A stretch of DNA of 64,000 nucleotides from NCBI GenBank assembly GCA_029582265.1, contig CM055828.1:9089902-9153901 (forward strand). Reading direction: 5' to 3'. A model generated the notes under the pieces. That model searched no databases and was not told where the DNA came from. It saw only the letters and a list, made by a program, of their open reading frames with translations. The translations under genes and the position numbers were made by a program. Below, piece after piece: positions 1 to 11,799 of this stretch. Positions within the stretch are counted from its first letter, which is position 1; every line of letters starts with the position of its first letter. Source of the stretch: Zoroaster sp. YZ-2022. Taxonomy: Eukaryota; Echinodermata; Asteroidea; Forcipulatida; Zoroasteridae.

Positions 1-94
<94 letters not shown>
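1..94. repeat. (ATT)n trinucleotide microsatellite
   Basis: About 31 uninterrupted TTA/ATT units run from the window edge, so the true start lies outside. The tract ends in a TTTATTTG transition. Confidence 0.97.
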
Positions 95-881
95 TATTTG
101 TCCCAATAATATAACTGTTAAATTTAACGATTTCTGTACATTTTTTTGCCATTGCTCTCTCTGTCGGCGTAATTAATTTGTTGCTTAATGTTGTCTTTTC
201 CGTCCTAACTTGCTTCAGCGGCCCTCCAGTGGTGTAACGGGGCCGGGGGGATGGGAGGTGTAACAAGGTATAAAATGTTCAGTGGGTTTCTTGTGGTAGG
301 ATGGCCTTGTAGAGGTGCTGGTCACCTGTTCTATCTTACCACTCACTGGCTTTATTTAAAATGAATTTTTATGTATTTTTTTGGTTGTTTTTTAGGGTTT
401 TATTTTTATTTTTAATTGATGTAGGCCTAATCTGATTGCCAGAGTAAAATGTAATAAAATAAAATAAATAAAAATAACATGATCGTGTATACGTCATTCT
501 TTCTGTCACGTACAAACGAAGTGCGCGACTCGTTCAGTTTATTTCGCTACAGAGGCTATTCTGACACCAGAGTGATTTTTACAACCTTGAACTCGGGAAA
601 AGTAATTTCAAAAATTTCCGGTTGAGCAAAAATGGACTGCATGGGGCGGAAATCTTTTGGTGGTACTATTCCTGGATGGTGCGATGAACAATCATTTGGA
701 AATAGCAGAGTTGGTGTTGATATCGCATTAATAACACTAATGGTATTAATAACACCTGTCTGATTGTTATGATGGTTATTGGCCTTGTATATTATTGTCA
801 TCGGCCATTTGGCCACGTGCTGTGCGTGCGCCGGCAATCCATTACCCACCGCCGCTAAATTAAACAACCGCCACTATCGCC
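95..881. other. intergenic, no supported gene
   Basis: AT-rich sequence with an A/T simple stretch near 451-477 (AATAAAATAAA type). The minus strand is open for about 100 codons at 556-867, but it begins at a TTG, has no clear splice context and shows no domain I recognise, so I do not call a gene. Confidence 0.6.
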
Positions 882-1150
882 TGAAGATCTGACGTCACGC
901 TTTGAGGCGCGTGAATTACGCCAGATGCTGGCCGCGGCCGCCATGTTTTCCCCGAGATTCAACTTTGACCTTAGTTGGTAGCTAGCTCGCAAGCCTCGAA
1001 GCGTGACGTCAGATCTTTAGCACAACCGTATAGTTGTTATTATATATAACTCTATGAGCACAACGTATCCAATGAAATCCCTTGAATGGTATGCCAGGAG
1101 CCTGTCTCTATCCTGGATAGGATAAAGACAGAGGACCAGTCTACCGCCAC
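882..1150 (+). repeat. dispersed repeat A, copy 1, with internal palindrome
   Basis: The 5' part (AGATCTGACGTCACGCTT near 885) recurs inverted near 988-1019 (AAGCGTGACGTCAGATCT), giving a stem-loop over about 135 bp. The following 130 bp (ATCCAATGAAATCCCTTGAA, then TCCTGGATAGGATAAAGACAG) reappear on the opposite strand at 5941-6100. Two separated, oppositely oriented copies with internal dyad symmetry indicate a non-autonomous mobile repeat. No coding capacity is visible. Confidence 0.75.
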
Positions 1151-1151
1151 T

Positions 1152-1642
1152 ATAAGGGTGCACTCCACTAAATAGTGAGGAATTCATGCGCCGAGCTGTT
1201 TATCATAAAGTGTATGTCCTCAAATTTTTCTGAAAAACAAAGATTTGAGGCCCATACATTTGATGAATTGTATAAAAATGGCCCAATATCACAACCTGGG
1301 ATCCTTGACTTCCAACTGTGAGTATTTTGGATACACTAGGCCCTGAAAAAGTGGTCCTACTTTGATTTCAAGTGTAAGGCCTTTTTCCAAAATGGCTGCT
1401 TTTCAGTGTGGTCGTTTTCACTACTGTAGAGGGTGGTTTTCATTGGGATGAGAATAACTCCCTGGAAACCTGGACTTTAGACAGTAAATAGAGAAGAAAA
1501 TAAAAGGTTATATATATCGATCAATATTTTTTCTTTTGGTTTTAAAAACTGTGGGATTTTTAAATATTTTGTAACGATTTTTCAATATTTTGTGTTTAAC
1601 ACTGTTTACTATGGGAGTTTATTTAGTGGGGTGCACCCATAA
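1152..1642. repeat. inverted-repeat-bounded element (~490 bp)
   Basis: The left end (ATAAGGGTGCACTCCACTAA) is matched in reverse complement by the right end (TTTAGTGGGGTGCACCCATA). The interior is non-coding and AT-rich. It abuts dispersed repeat A, so it may be a separate MITE or part of a larger compound repeat. A target duplication was not resolved. Confidence 0.6.
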
Positions 1643-2606
1643 CGAACTTTTGGTTATCGGCTTCGTACGGTGTCCTATGAGGGCGCCATTTAAGTAATCA
1701 GATATCTCCAACAGGTCACTGGCATGTGTTTTGCTTTTGGAAGTTCATTTTCAAACGCTAACGGTTATATTGTATTTTTCCCACTGTAAAATGTGTTAAC
1801 TTAACTGGCGGAATAAAAAAAAAAGTTCTTTCTTAAGCTAGTGTAGGCCGTTTACTCACACCATGGCATGCCTTCATGAATATGAATATGGACATATAAC
1901 TTTGTGTGTCGATGACTGTAGACAGGATTTATCTAACGTTAGCAGTTCGTTTCTATAAAAAAATCAGTTAGTAAACGGATTGGTGCGGTAATCCAGAGGT
2001 CGCAGGTTCGAGTCGTACTTCACAATATATTTCTTTGTTCATTGCAAAAAAATATTCATGCACAAATTCGTTTGATGGAAAAACTGCGTCCTATCTGAGT
2101 GATCCACTACTGAGCATAACAAGGTGACACTAATAGTGTAGTGGCCTGGCTAGCGACGTTTAATAAAGATATTGACGATTTAGGAAACCTATACAGTTAT
2201 CTGGAGGTTGGAGTCCAATTAAGTTCCAGTCATTTTGTTTTTTGTTCACTCAACAATGATTAACACCTTAAAACAGTAGGTAAGAATGACATCACAACCT
2301 CGGCACGTACGGTAAGATGCACATAGCATCCATACAGCTGTTTCAGAAAAAAAGGTGTGATCTATCTGCATCACATGCCAGGACGAACGAGGAAAATAAA
2401 ACAACATCCTTTCTTATTCCTTTTGTGTAAAAACAGCTTTTTAAAAATGACAATTTGTTGTCGTCCAAGGAAAAAATGCGCCATGCACTGTTTATCTTGT
2501 ATCTCATATTACATGGATCTCAAAAACGGGAATCTGTGCCAACAATATACTATAGAAGGAAAATAATAAACAACATGACCCAATACAATAAATAGCACAA
2601 TATCGA
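1643..2606. other. intergenic; tRNA-like 3' half at about 1983-2022
   Basis: No gene is seen. Near 2004 GCAGGTTCGAGTCG matches a Pol III B-box/T-arm and is preceded by AATCCAGAGGTC, like a tRNA variable region. There is no convincing A-box or acceptor stem, so this is at best a fragment of a tRNA-derived SINE. Confidence 0.45.
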
Positions 2607-2608
2607 CT

Positions 2609-2675
2609 GCAAACATTCGACAGGGCGTGGAATCGGTGTCTAGTTTTAGCTGAACTCAGTGACTGAAAATAATTC
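2609..2675 (+). repeat. solo arm of the RGP-intron fold-back repeat
   Basis: GACAGGGCGTGGAATCGG followed by CTAGTTTTAG and AACTCAGTGACTGAAAAT closely matches both arms of the inverted-repeat element at 3403-3588. No second arm is seen nearby, so this is a half copy or a decayed relative about 300 bp upstream of the RGP start codon. Confidence 0.7.
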
Positions 2676-2911
2676 CAACGAGCGCGTGCTTGCCTAGATA
2701 ACACAATTATGCGGCAAGAGATAATAATGCACTTTTCATTTAGGCTACATGCAGCTAAATCAAGCAATACGAATCGTTCGCAAATACAAATTATTTATTT
2801 TGAGAAAGCAGACCTGCCAAACGCACTTCTATGTTTGTAGCCACCAAAAGTTAATTAAAGACCCAACTCCCACCTGACCAAATTAATCTCATTTTGTTAC
2901 TCACAGGTACT

Positions 2912-3877
<966 letters not shown>

Positions 3878-4144
3878 AACTCACCCAAACCGCAACAATA
3901 TATCAATTAACAAGTATACGCCCATCCCTTTATAACCGAACAGTATATTGACTATTTTGCTGAAACTTCATTGCATCTCGTGAGTTTCACTGATCTCATT
4001 TTCGCTCATGGTAGCCAGTATAAAGTTGCAGTCAGCGTCGTATTTAAGCATGATTCTGCCTAATATGATAATGAGTACGTAGGTGCATGGGAAGGAGTGA
4101 CGAGTGTGGGGTTAAGACGTAGACGTAAGAGTGTTATATACAAC

Positions 4145-4150
4145 AATAAA
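4145..4150 (+). terminator. candidate RGP polyadenylation signal
   Basis: AATAAA lies about 270 bp after the RGP stop codon. I noticed no earlier canonical hexamer on this strand. No downstream GU-rich element was verified. Confidence 0.4.
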
Positions 4151-4274
4151 TAATCCGTAGGATGACTGGGTACGAGTACGGGTGTCGCATTTATCATTAA
4201 TACGAAGACGAGATGGCTTACAACGCAACAGAACGTAGAAATGTATCGAAACAGTGAGAACGAGATTGAGTAGC

Positions 4275-4305
4275 TGAGAGAGAGAGAGAGAGGGGGGGGG
4301 GGGGG
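4275..4305. repeat. (GA)n tract followed by G14
   Basis: GAGAGAGA dinucleotides run into fourteen consecutive G. This is low-complexity sequence. Confidence 0.9.
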
Positions 4306-4442
4306 TGCACGAAACGTTTTGTCATATGGCCTGACGAAGGATCCTGTAATCTTGCAGTCTGTGTAATATTTTAAATCATTTTTCAAGAAAAACTTGATTG
4401 CGGAGCGGATTCAAAGAAGTTAGGCCCGGAATTGAAAGCATA

Positions 4443-5122
4443 TCTACTAGCATGGGCGTCAACAGGTGGGGGACGGGGGGGACATGTCCCCCCCACTTTT
4501 GAAAGTGGGGGGGATATCATATCGTTTGTCCCCCCCACTTTTCAGAACAATAATATAAAAAAATGACAGGCATATGCTCGATTTTTTGTATCAATTGCTG
4601 ACTCAAATAGAATCAAACTCGATATTAGTGAAAACAGCCATTTTTCGATCTGAAAAGACTGAAAATAAAATGCTGGTAACTTGATGTAGAGCTTCAGTTT
4701 TGGTGAAAGACAACATTCATCAGTTTAACATTGAGATGACTCAGATGAGCATGTGAAATACTAACACAAATGTTGGGATAGGCAAAAAGTAGATATAATC
4801 TGAATTATTCGTGGAATTATAATAGAACTAGGACCTTTAATTCAGGAGCGGATGATCGCGGATCCAGGGGGGGGGTCAGTTTTTTGTAGCATGATTAGTT
4901 TGAACAAATAGTATAAATTTCAATATTTTTTCTTCAAGAAATATACAATTATTTAACAAAATATAGCACCATTTAGCACCTAAGCACCCTTAATTATGCA
5001 AACAATCTCTAAGGGCAAGGGGACACCCCCTCCCCTTAGATAACTCCCCAGGACACAGATCACTAATTGGGGCTCATGTCCCCCCCCACTTTTCATAAGC
5101 TGTTGACGCCCATGTCTACTAG
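4443..5122. mobile_element. non-autonomous hAT-like element with 8-bp target duplication
   Basis: A 664-bp insertion (4451-5114) is bounded by perfect inverted termini CATGGGCGTCAACAG. It is flanked on both sides by the 8-bp direct repeat TCTACTAG, the target-duplication length typical of the hAT superfamily. G-rich then C-rich subterminal tracts (CCCCCCCACTTTT and its inverse) add further symmetry. No transposase ORF is present, so mobility would depend on a transposase in trans. Perfect termini and target duplication suggest a fairly recent insertion. Confidence 0.85.
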
Positions 5123-5940
5123 TGAGGAGTATGATATTGGTGGGGTATTTTGGAGTGATTTTACTGTGCAGGCAAGATTGGTGCACATACAGGGGCAAGG
5201 AAAACTGCAAACAATGTGTAAAAAGGTACCGGTATACGTATATAGGCTACCCGAGATCGCTATTTGATTGGGTGTGATATGAGCGAGAATAAATAAATTA
5301 TATTCTATAACAGTGGTGTTTCTATAATTGGCAATTCGCCAAATATAAAATGAAATAATAAGTTCACATTACTTTAAGTTTTAGTTTAAAGATTTAGAAA
5401 ACCCTGTTTTTGCAGAGTAAAGAAGATAACACTGTTGGGGATTTGACTCCGAGAGTTGAACCTATGGTTGTATTAGAATGATGAGGAGCTACAAACGAAA
5501 CAATGGGTGTGTGGGGGGGGGGACCCAACAACTGAAATACTCTTAAGCAGGTAGAGGCGATTTTGATTTAATAATTTATTATTATGCTCGAATGTGACGA
5601 AGCTATAGTAAAGGTCATTTGTTGAACTTCCAGGAACTACCCATTATTGGAATATGTACAACGTGTGTGTAAAGACAGCAAACCAGTTATGTACAGTCCC
5701 CGCCCACCACAAAAAAGCCAAGCGATGGACTTCCTTGTAATATCTATTATGTAAATGATTAACTAATTGATTAATGCATGCAGTTCGTTGATTGACAGGT
5801 TGGATTGGTGTATGCACTCAGCTCGTAATCTATTATATAGATTAGAAAATCCATAAACCTTTATCACAGTTTAATATCATTACTATTTTGTTGACTTTCT
5901 TTCTTAATATTTGGCATTCTAGTAATTGTGTAAATTAGAC
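5123..5940. other. intergenic, no gene seen
   Basis: AT-rich, with an interrupted G run near 5510-5522. Nothing coding or structured was recognised. Confidence 0.6.
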
Positions 5941-6145
5941 TGGTCCCCAGTCTTTATCCCGAATCAAGAATAAAGACAGGCTCATGTCGCACCATTCAAG
6001 GGATTTCATTGGATATTGGTACGTTGTGACGAAGATCTGACGTCACGCTTCGAGGCTCGCAAGCTAGTTACCAACCAAAGACAATGTTGAATCTGGCGAG
6101 TCTGGATGCGTGATATCAGAGTCTCGATGCGTGATATCAGATCGT
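5941..6145 (-). repeat. dispersed repeat A, copy 2 (inverted relative to copy 1)
   Basis: The order GTCTTTATCC, ATTCAAGGGATTTCATTGGA, AAGATCTGACGTCACGCTTC, GCTCGCAAGCTAGTTACCAA is the reverse complement of 960-1145. Its inner edge carries a local direct duplication (GATGCGTGATATCAGA twice, 24 bp apart). Confidence 0.75.
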
Positions 6146-8302
6146 CAGTGATAGCAGTAACTGTGCAGTGAAATTCATCGAGATTGGTCGCTAATTATTC
6201 TTAAGCATTTGAGGTGCGGCAGCCACCATATTGTGTCGTAGGATGGAATTGGAAGTTTTTTAGTTTTTTTTTAAAATTATTTATTTCCTTTTTTGGAAGA
6301 AAAAACATATTTTTAATTTAATGAATATAGACTAATTATTTCATTGTCATTCTTCGGACGTAATAGGAAAAAAGTTCACAATAAACAAGATGAACGTGTA
6401 TAATAAAAAATCCCATGTAATTTGTTAGGCCTTGGGAATTAGTGGTGCTACGAAAGTCAAAACATGTAAAATACACTTAGAATTCTCGTAGAATCTCAGT
6501 TGCGCAACATATCAAACCGATCATATATATATTATATATCACACAGTGTAATAAATTAAGTTCTGGTCAAATAAAAACAGCTTTGTGGATGGTTAAATTG
6601 TCAATTATTTTGTGAATTTCTTATTTGTAAGTGATTTACTTCTTTCTTACAAGGAAAATAGAAGTGTGTGGATTAAAATCAACATAGTGAAAAAGCGCAA
6701 CACGCTTAATAGCAAAGATAAGCCTTACAGATTCTTCTTATTTTTTCTTTCTTTTTAGGCCCTAAATATATTCATTAAAGAAAAGTGATCGAGAAGTCAT
6801 TCCAAAAACTTCCCCTCCGGTTGATAAACAAGAAACGATTATCTTTGAGGCTGTCTGCACAGTAAATCTGATCGACCGCTTCGGCTGTGCGCCCTCTGCC
6901 GTTTGGTTTGTCCTTTAAGTTCGCCCTTTTGCCAGCCACCATTTTTTTCGTATGACGGCAAAGGAAGTTTCCATGCATTTTTCAAAAACAATACAATAAT
7001 TAAATATAAAATCCTATTCAAAAAAATATTAATTAGAAATTAATGAATAATTCATGATGGTCCATTGCCATCCCACGCAATGATGACGATGACAATTGTT
7101 ATTATTGCAATGAAAGTTTTCACATAGGCCTATATTATTTTGTCACAATTATAAATGTTTTTACTTTTTGAAAAATATTCCCTTTCAGATAAAGAATATT
7201 TCCTGATTTTCCATTGCCATCCAACGAATCAGAAAGGTCACTAGGTTTCTCTAGTACCTAGCATCTTATCTAAAGGCGTATAATCTGGTTTTCAACTTTA
7301 GGCCCCCCAAAAAGTCTCCGGTTTCTGGTCTCCGCGCGTGTCGCCTCAGACGTCAGTAGTTTTAGTTTTCCTCTTTTTTTGCTATGAAACGATGTCCAAT
7401 TCCATTGCATTCAAAATTGCTGGATCAACAACCTTTGCCCTTAAAAATAAATCATAAAAAAAACTGCACCGCACCGATTTTGAAGCCGACCTATGACCAG
7501 AAACCGAACACATTTGGCAAAAATGTACATGTTTTGCAATTATTACAGATGGCAATGTCATGCAGTATTTAACTTTCAAATGAAAGCTTATAATTTCCTT
7601 AAAACCCTAGATAGCAATTCAATATTTAAATACATTTTAAATCCGTCAAATCATATTCATGAAACTTACTTGGCATGTTTCAAACATCAAACATCCCTTG
7701 ACATCTTTTTGGTGGAGATTTAGTTTAATTAATCAGGTTATTTCGCAAATGAACAGTTGTTCTCAATCGACGTAAATTCCACGTTGGAATGAACACAAAC
7801 ACGCACAATGGATTTTCACTGTTTTCTCATCAACAACAACGTGATGACTTTCACAGGTCAGATTTTAGACATTTCTAATAAACTATTTCTATAGTTTCTT
7901 ATATTTTCGGAATATATGAACGAGGCTGATCAACACGGAATTTCATTGGTGGATTCGGGTCTCAACGATGATGCAATGCGTATATTTCAGAGCTTTCTAA
8001 TCACGAAATTGTCGTCAAATTCAAATAGATTTGGAGATAACGTGCAACTTATATGACAAACAACATCGTGTTTTGACATTTTTATATTTATTTCCTCAAT
8101 TATAGGCCTACATCAAAATGTCGTGGTCCAAAAAAGGGTATCACGGTTTGAAACAATTTCACTGTTCATCCCATGGTCTAATATAGATTGAGAGCATTAC
8201 TGCAATGTACCAGCAATGTCTTGGGTATGGACTTCTGGGTATGATTAAAAGCAATCAAAATATATCCATTATTGTTGAAGCTCTTTATTTTCGATGTATA
8301 TA
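6146..8302. other. intergenic, no gene seen
   Basis: AT-rich with short open frames only. The region near 6880-6980 (AAGTTCGCCCTTTTGCC) and near 7300-7400 is somewhat richer in GC, but no exon signature or known domain was found. Confidence 0.6.
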
Positions 8303-8832
8303 TTAAAGGGCCCATGATATGCATTTTTATGTATTTTACCAAATATCCATACTTCTGAGTAGTCTAAACAGAATTAGGAATAATTTTTTGATGTAAAAGT
8401 GAAGATTGCATGAAGTTATTGAATACAATTCATGTTTATCCATGACACATGAGGGCGCTTTTTCATGGTATCATAACAGGAACTCATCAGTGTCACAGCA
8501 GCAGGAGTGCACACAATGAAAACCTCAACCCTTGCCCAAGAGAAAACATTCGTTCCCTCAGAGCAATTACTGACAAAACACTCAGTTAACATGAAAACAC
8601 AACATTAAGAGAACTGCCTTTTGAAATGACGAGGAATTTGGTCAACGTATATGCACAAATCAACCATGATGTTGCATCTGATCCTGCCATGAATATGCAT
8701 ATTTCATTAGCATAAATACAAATATAGTACCATAAAAGGTATGAAAACACACACACAGTGGCAATTAAAAGAAATAAATGTAATATCAACATGGATACCA
8801 TGTAGAAAACGCCTATTTCACAGGACCTTTAA
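8303..8832. mobile_element. TTAA-bounded short element (possible MITE)
   Basis: TTAA precedes AGGGCCCATGATAT at the left, and the right end reads ATTTCACAGGACCTTTAA. In reverse complement the right terminus (AGGTCCTGTGAAAT) matches the left one loosely. TTAA targets are used by piggyBac and Kolobok elements, so such an origin is possible. The interior is non-coding. The termini are imperfect, so the call is tentative. Confidence 0.4.
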
Positions 8833-9189
8833 ATAATACATATTTAGATTTTGTTTCATAGAGTATTGTACAAATAAAAACACAATAAAAAACACTATGT
8901 TGTGATGAACTATGAACTCTACCGTCTGAAAATAATATAAGAAACATACCAAAACTAATATTTAATTACTAAAAAAAAAAAAGCCCAAAAACATAAATTG
9001 CCAATATAACACTTTATTTGATCTCATATCAAAATTAATTGAATCCTAATTTAAAAACAATGTTTCCTTGCTAATCTTTAGACGATGTTACGATTAAAGA
9101 ATGTTCTTGCATACTGGAACCCAGAATCAACCGTCATATCACTAATTACACATGTTCATGTTTCATTGCGGATCATGTTTCAAAAAGTT

Positions 9190-9450
9190 AGTTATATTAA
9201 AGAGAATGTACAACATTGGTAACTGGTAGCATATCAACCCTCTAGTTTTCACGAAATATATCAATTAACATGTGAAAGTTTCATCATAATAAGTGCTCAC
9301 GTTTTAAAGAACAACTAAATGCTTTTATGCCGGACGGTAATTTTTTGGTAAATTCGACACTTGTTTTCTCCAAAATAAAAGCACTTCAGACGAAATCAAT
9401 TGTCAGGATAATTGATGTACAAACTTTACATCAAGTAAGTTTTTCGATAA
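9190..9450 (+). repeat. dispersed repeat B, copy 1
   Basis: CAACCCTCTAGTTTTCACGA, then GTGAAAGTTTCATCATAATA, CGGACGGTAATTTTTTGGTA and TTTACATCAAGTAAG align with the reverse complement of 18780-19050 and, more loosely, with three other places (20330-20640, 23560-23910, 27650-27985). The similarity is interrupted by many substitutions, so these are old copies. No ORF. Confidence 0.7.
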
Positions 9451-11799
9451 TACTTCGTTAATTTGATAATCTGGTTATACCAATATTGAACCTTCCTTTA
9501 AACACACTAAACACACGCTTGGTAATATTTTACCTGACGTGTTGAAATGTGATAGGTACTTAAACAGCAAGAGGTAGGCCTATACAGCAAGAGTATTTTT
9601 ATTTCAACCAGTCAACAGGGGCAGACGTGGAATAAAGCCCAACTCTGATCCAAACGCTACCCGACCTAAGATCTAACGTATACCGTACTATACGGGTTTG
9701 CTTAACTTTGTAATAACCAAGGCAGATATCGGGGTTTTGGTCATTTAGAAACATGTGTAAATCTTTTGTATTCATCCCCACATAGGGTTTGGCAGCTCAT
9801 GTACTTTGAGGACTGACAATTCAAATGTAAACATTCAAAGAGTAGAGCTCAGGCTCGAATATAGCATTGGGGAAGGGAGTACACATCTTTGTAGTCTAGA
9901 TTCGTGACTTGTTTGGATATCTGAATCACTGCAGTGTCATGACATTTGAACAAGACTCAAAGTTATCAGCCAGATATTACGGTATTGATATCTTACGTAC
10001 CCGCTACTTCCATTTTTGTTTAAAAAATAATAAAAAGGGCCAGGAGCACAAAATCAATACACATTTTTTAAATTGTATATAAGACATCAAAATAAACAAA
10101 CCGAGTAGGCTATCAGATACTAATAAAATAACACAAATATAATAATTCCCGAAATAAAAGATATGAATTATTGTAGTGGATAAACATAAATCACTATAAA
10201 GTTTACTGTAAAACATCATAAAATCGACTTTACAATACAATAATACAATAAATGTGTATTGTGGTGCAGTTCATATAGAGATAAACTATATACAAAGCAT
10301 CCGAGCATTGGTAAAATCACTATGTAACGTCATTGTTTAGGTAAGACGTCAGCGGTATAATAGTTATCAAACGTATATATAATGGTTGCTATAGCAAAGA
10401 ACAGCTACAATACGGTAAATACAATAGTCATTGTGTTCTTGTATCACTATAGAAACTATTGCTCACGGGATGGATGTCAACAAAACTATCTCAATTAAGA
10501 GATACTTTTATCTCGATTACTATCCACTTCTCCCAATGCGGACAATAGGCTCAATTCAAGAAACCATTGGGTGACAACAACACCGTAACGCTCCTCTACA
10601 GGATTAATAAAATCTTTACTTCAAAATTATCCTGCTACTGTATATAATGTTTAAAAAAATACATGTTAATATTGATATTGTTGCACACTTAAATAAACTT
10701 ATTATACAACTCACTGTGCTTCGTTATTTACAAATGTCGATTTAAAAGAACTGTGCCAGAAGGGCTCAAGAGTGACTGGTGGGTTTCATCGGAATTAAAA
10801 CACGGGTGTTTAATTTACTCCAGCTGGTGTTGTCAATTAATTTTTTCCCCAGTGTTCGTGTTTATATTGAGTGAATTGCCCAATACCACCAGTTTAGTTT
10901 TCAAACATTATTTCCAAAATGCTAGTGTCCCAGTTTCACATGATCACGCATACTCAAATTGACGGAGTGTTTAAAATATCACTGCCTGCTTTCTGCGGGA
11001 CTTTTGATACAACCCTTGTTTTGGAAAAAAACACCAAGAACATGCACTGATGTTGCACTTTTACAACAATTTAAACCGCAACAGAAACCGTTCATTGTTT
11101 TTACCGCTAATTTTCTACAATGCCTCTGTTGTATTACAAGCAGCTTGCAAATTTTGCTTGAAAACTGATCTTTAAAAACCTATAAAAGTAGCCTAAATAC
11201 AACAATCACAGATACTGATTTCAATTAAGCCAGTCTAAACCAACAGGAACATTGTTTGCTCTGGTATTATCTTCACACAAAGAAATGGAAATATTTATTA
11301 CCCTCGTTTATATACGTGTACGCGTACCGTGATATACGTCTACCGTGACTTGGAAAATAATTTTATCAATAAAAAATATATTTTTGAATCGAGCTTTCTT
11401 CTCATTCAAGTACAGAGTCGGATGTGTTTTGTAATCGACTGTGCAGAATTTTCAGGGAAAATAAATACTGCAGAAGCAATATCTTATTGTATCCCTAAGA
11501 TCATATAGGCCCAAGCCATTTTCCCACTAAAATCGTGGATCAACTTTCCATGTTGCCACTTTCATTGCGAAGGGCATTTGTATGGTCATATTTTAAAAGT
11601 AAATTCGCAAACAGACTCGTTACATTGGATGATTCTTCTACTTAATACAGATCAGCCATCTTGTTTTCCTTCAATAAAATACCACGTGACCAAAATAGTC
11701 TGGCTCCGTTAATGTTTTGGGAATCAGCGTTGTAATCGTACATCAGGGAATATGACAAAAATAGCTGCGGTGTGATAAATGTATATCAGTGGAGCTTAT
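9451..11799. other. intergenic, no gene seen
   Basis: AT-rich sequence without exon-like frames or RNA genes that I recognise. It immediately precedes the minisatellite. Confidence 0.6.

Noticed and set aside
556..867. 103-codon minus-strand frame
   Set aside because: It starts at TTG, has no recognisable domain and no acceptor/donor arrangement, and lies among repeats.
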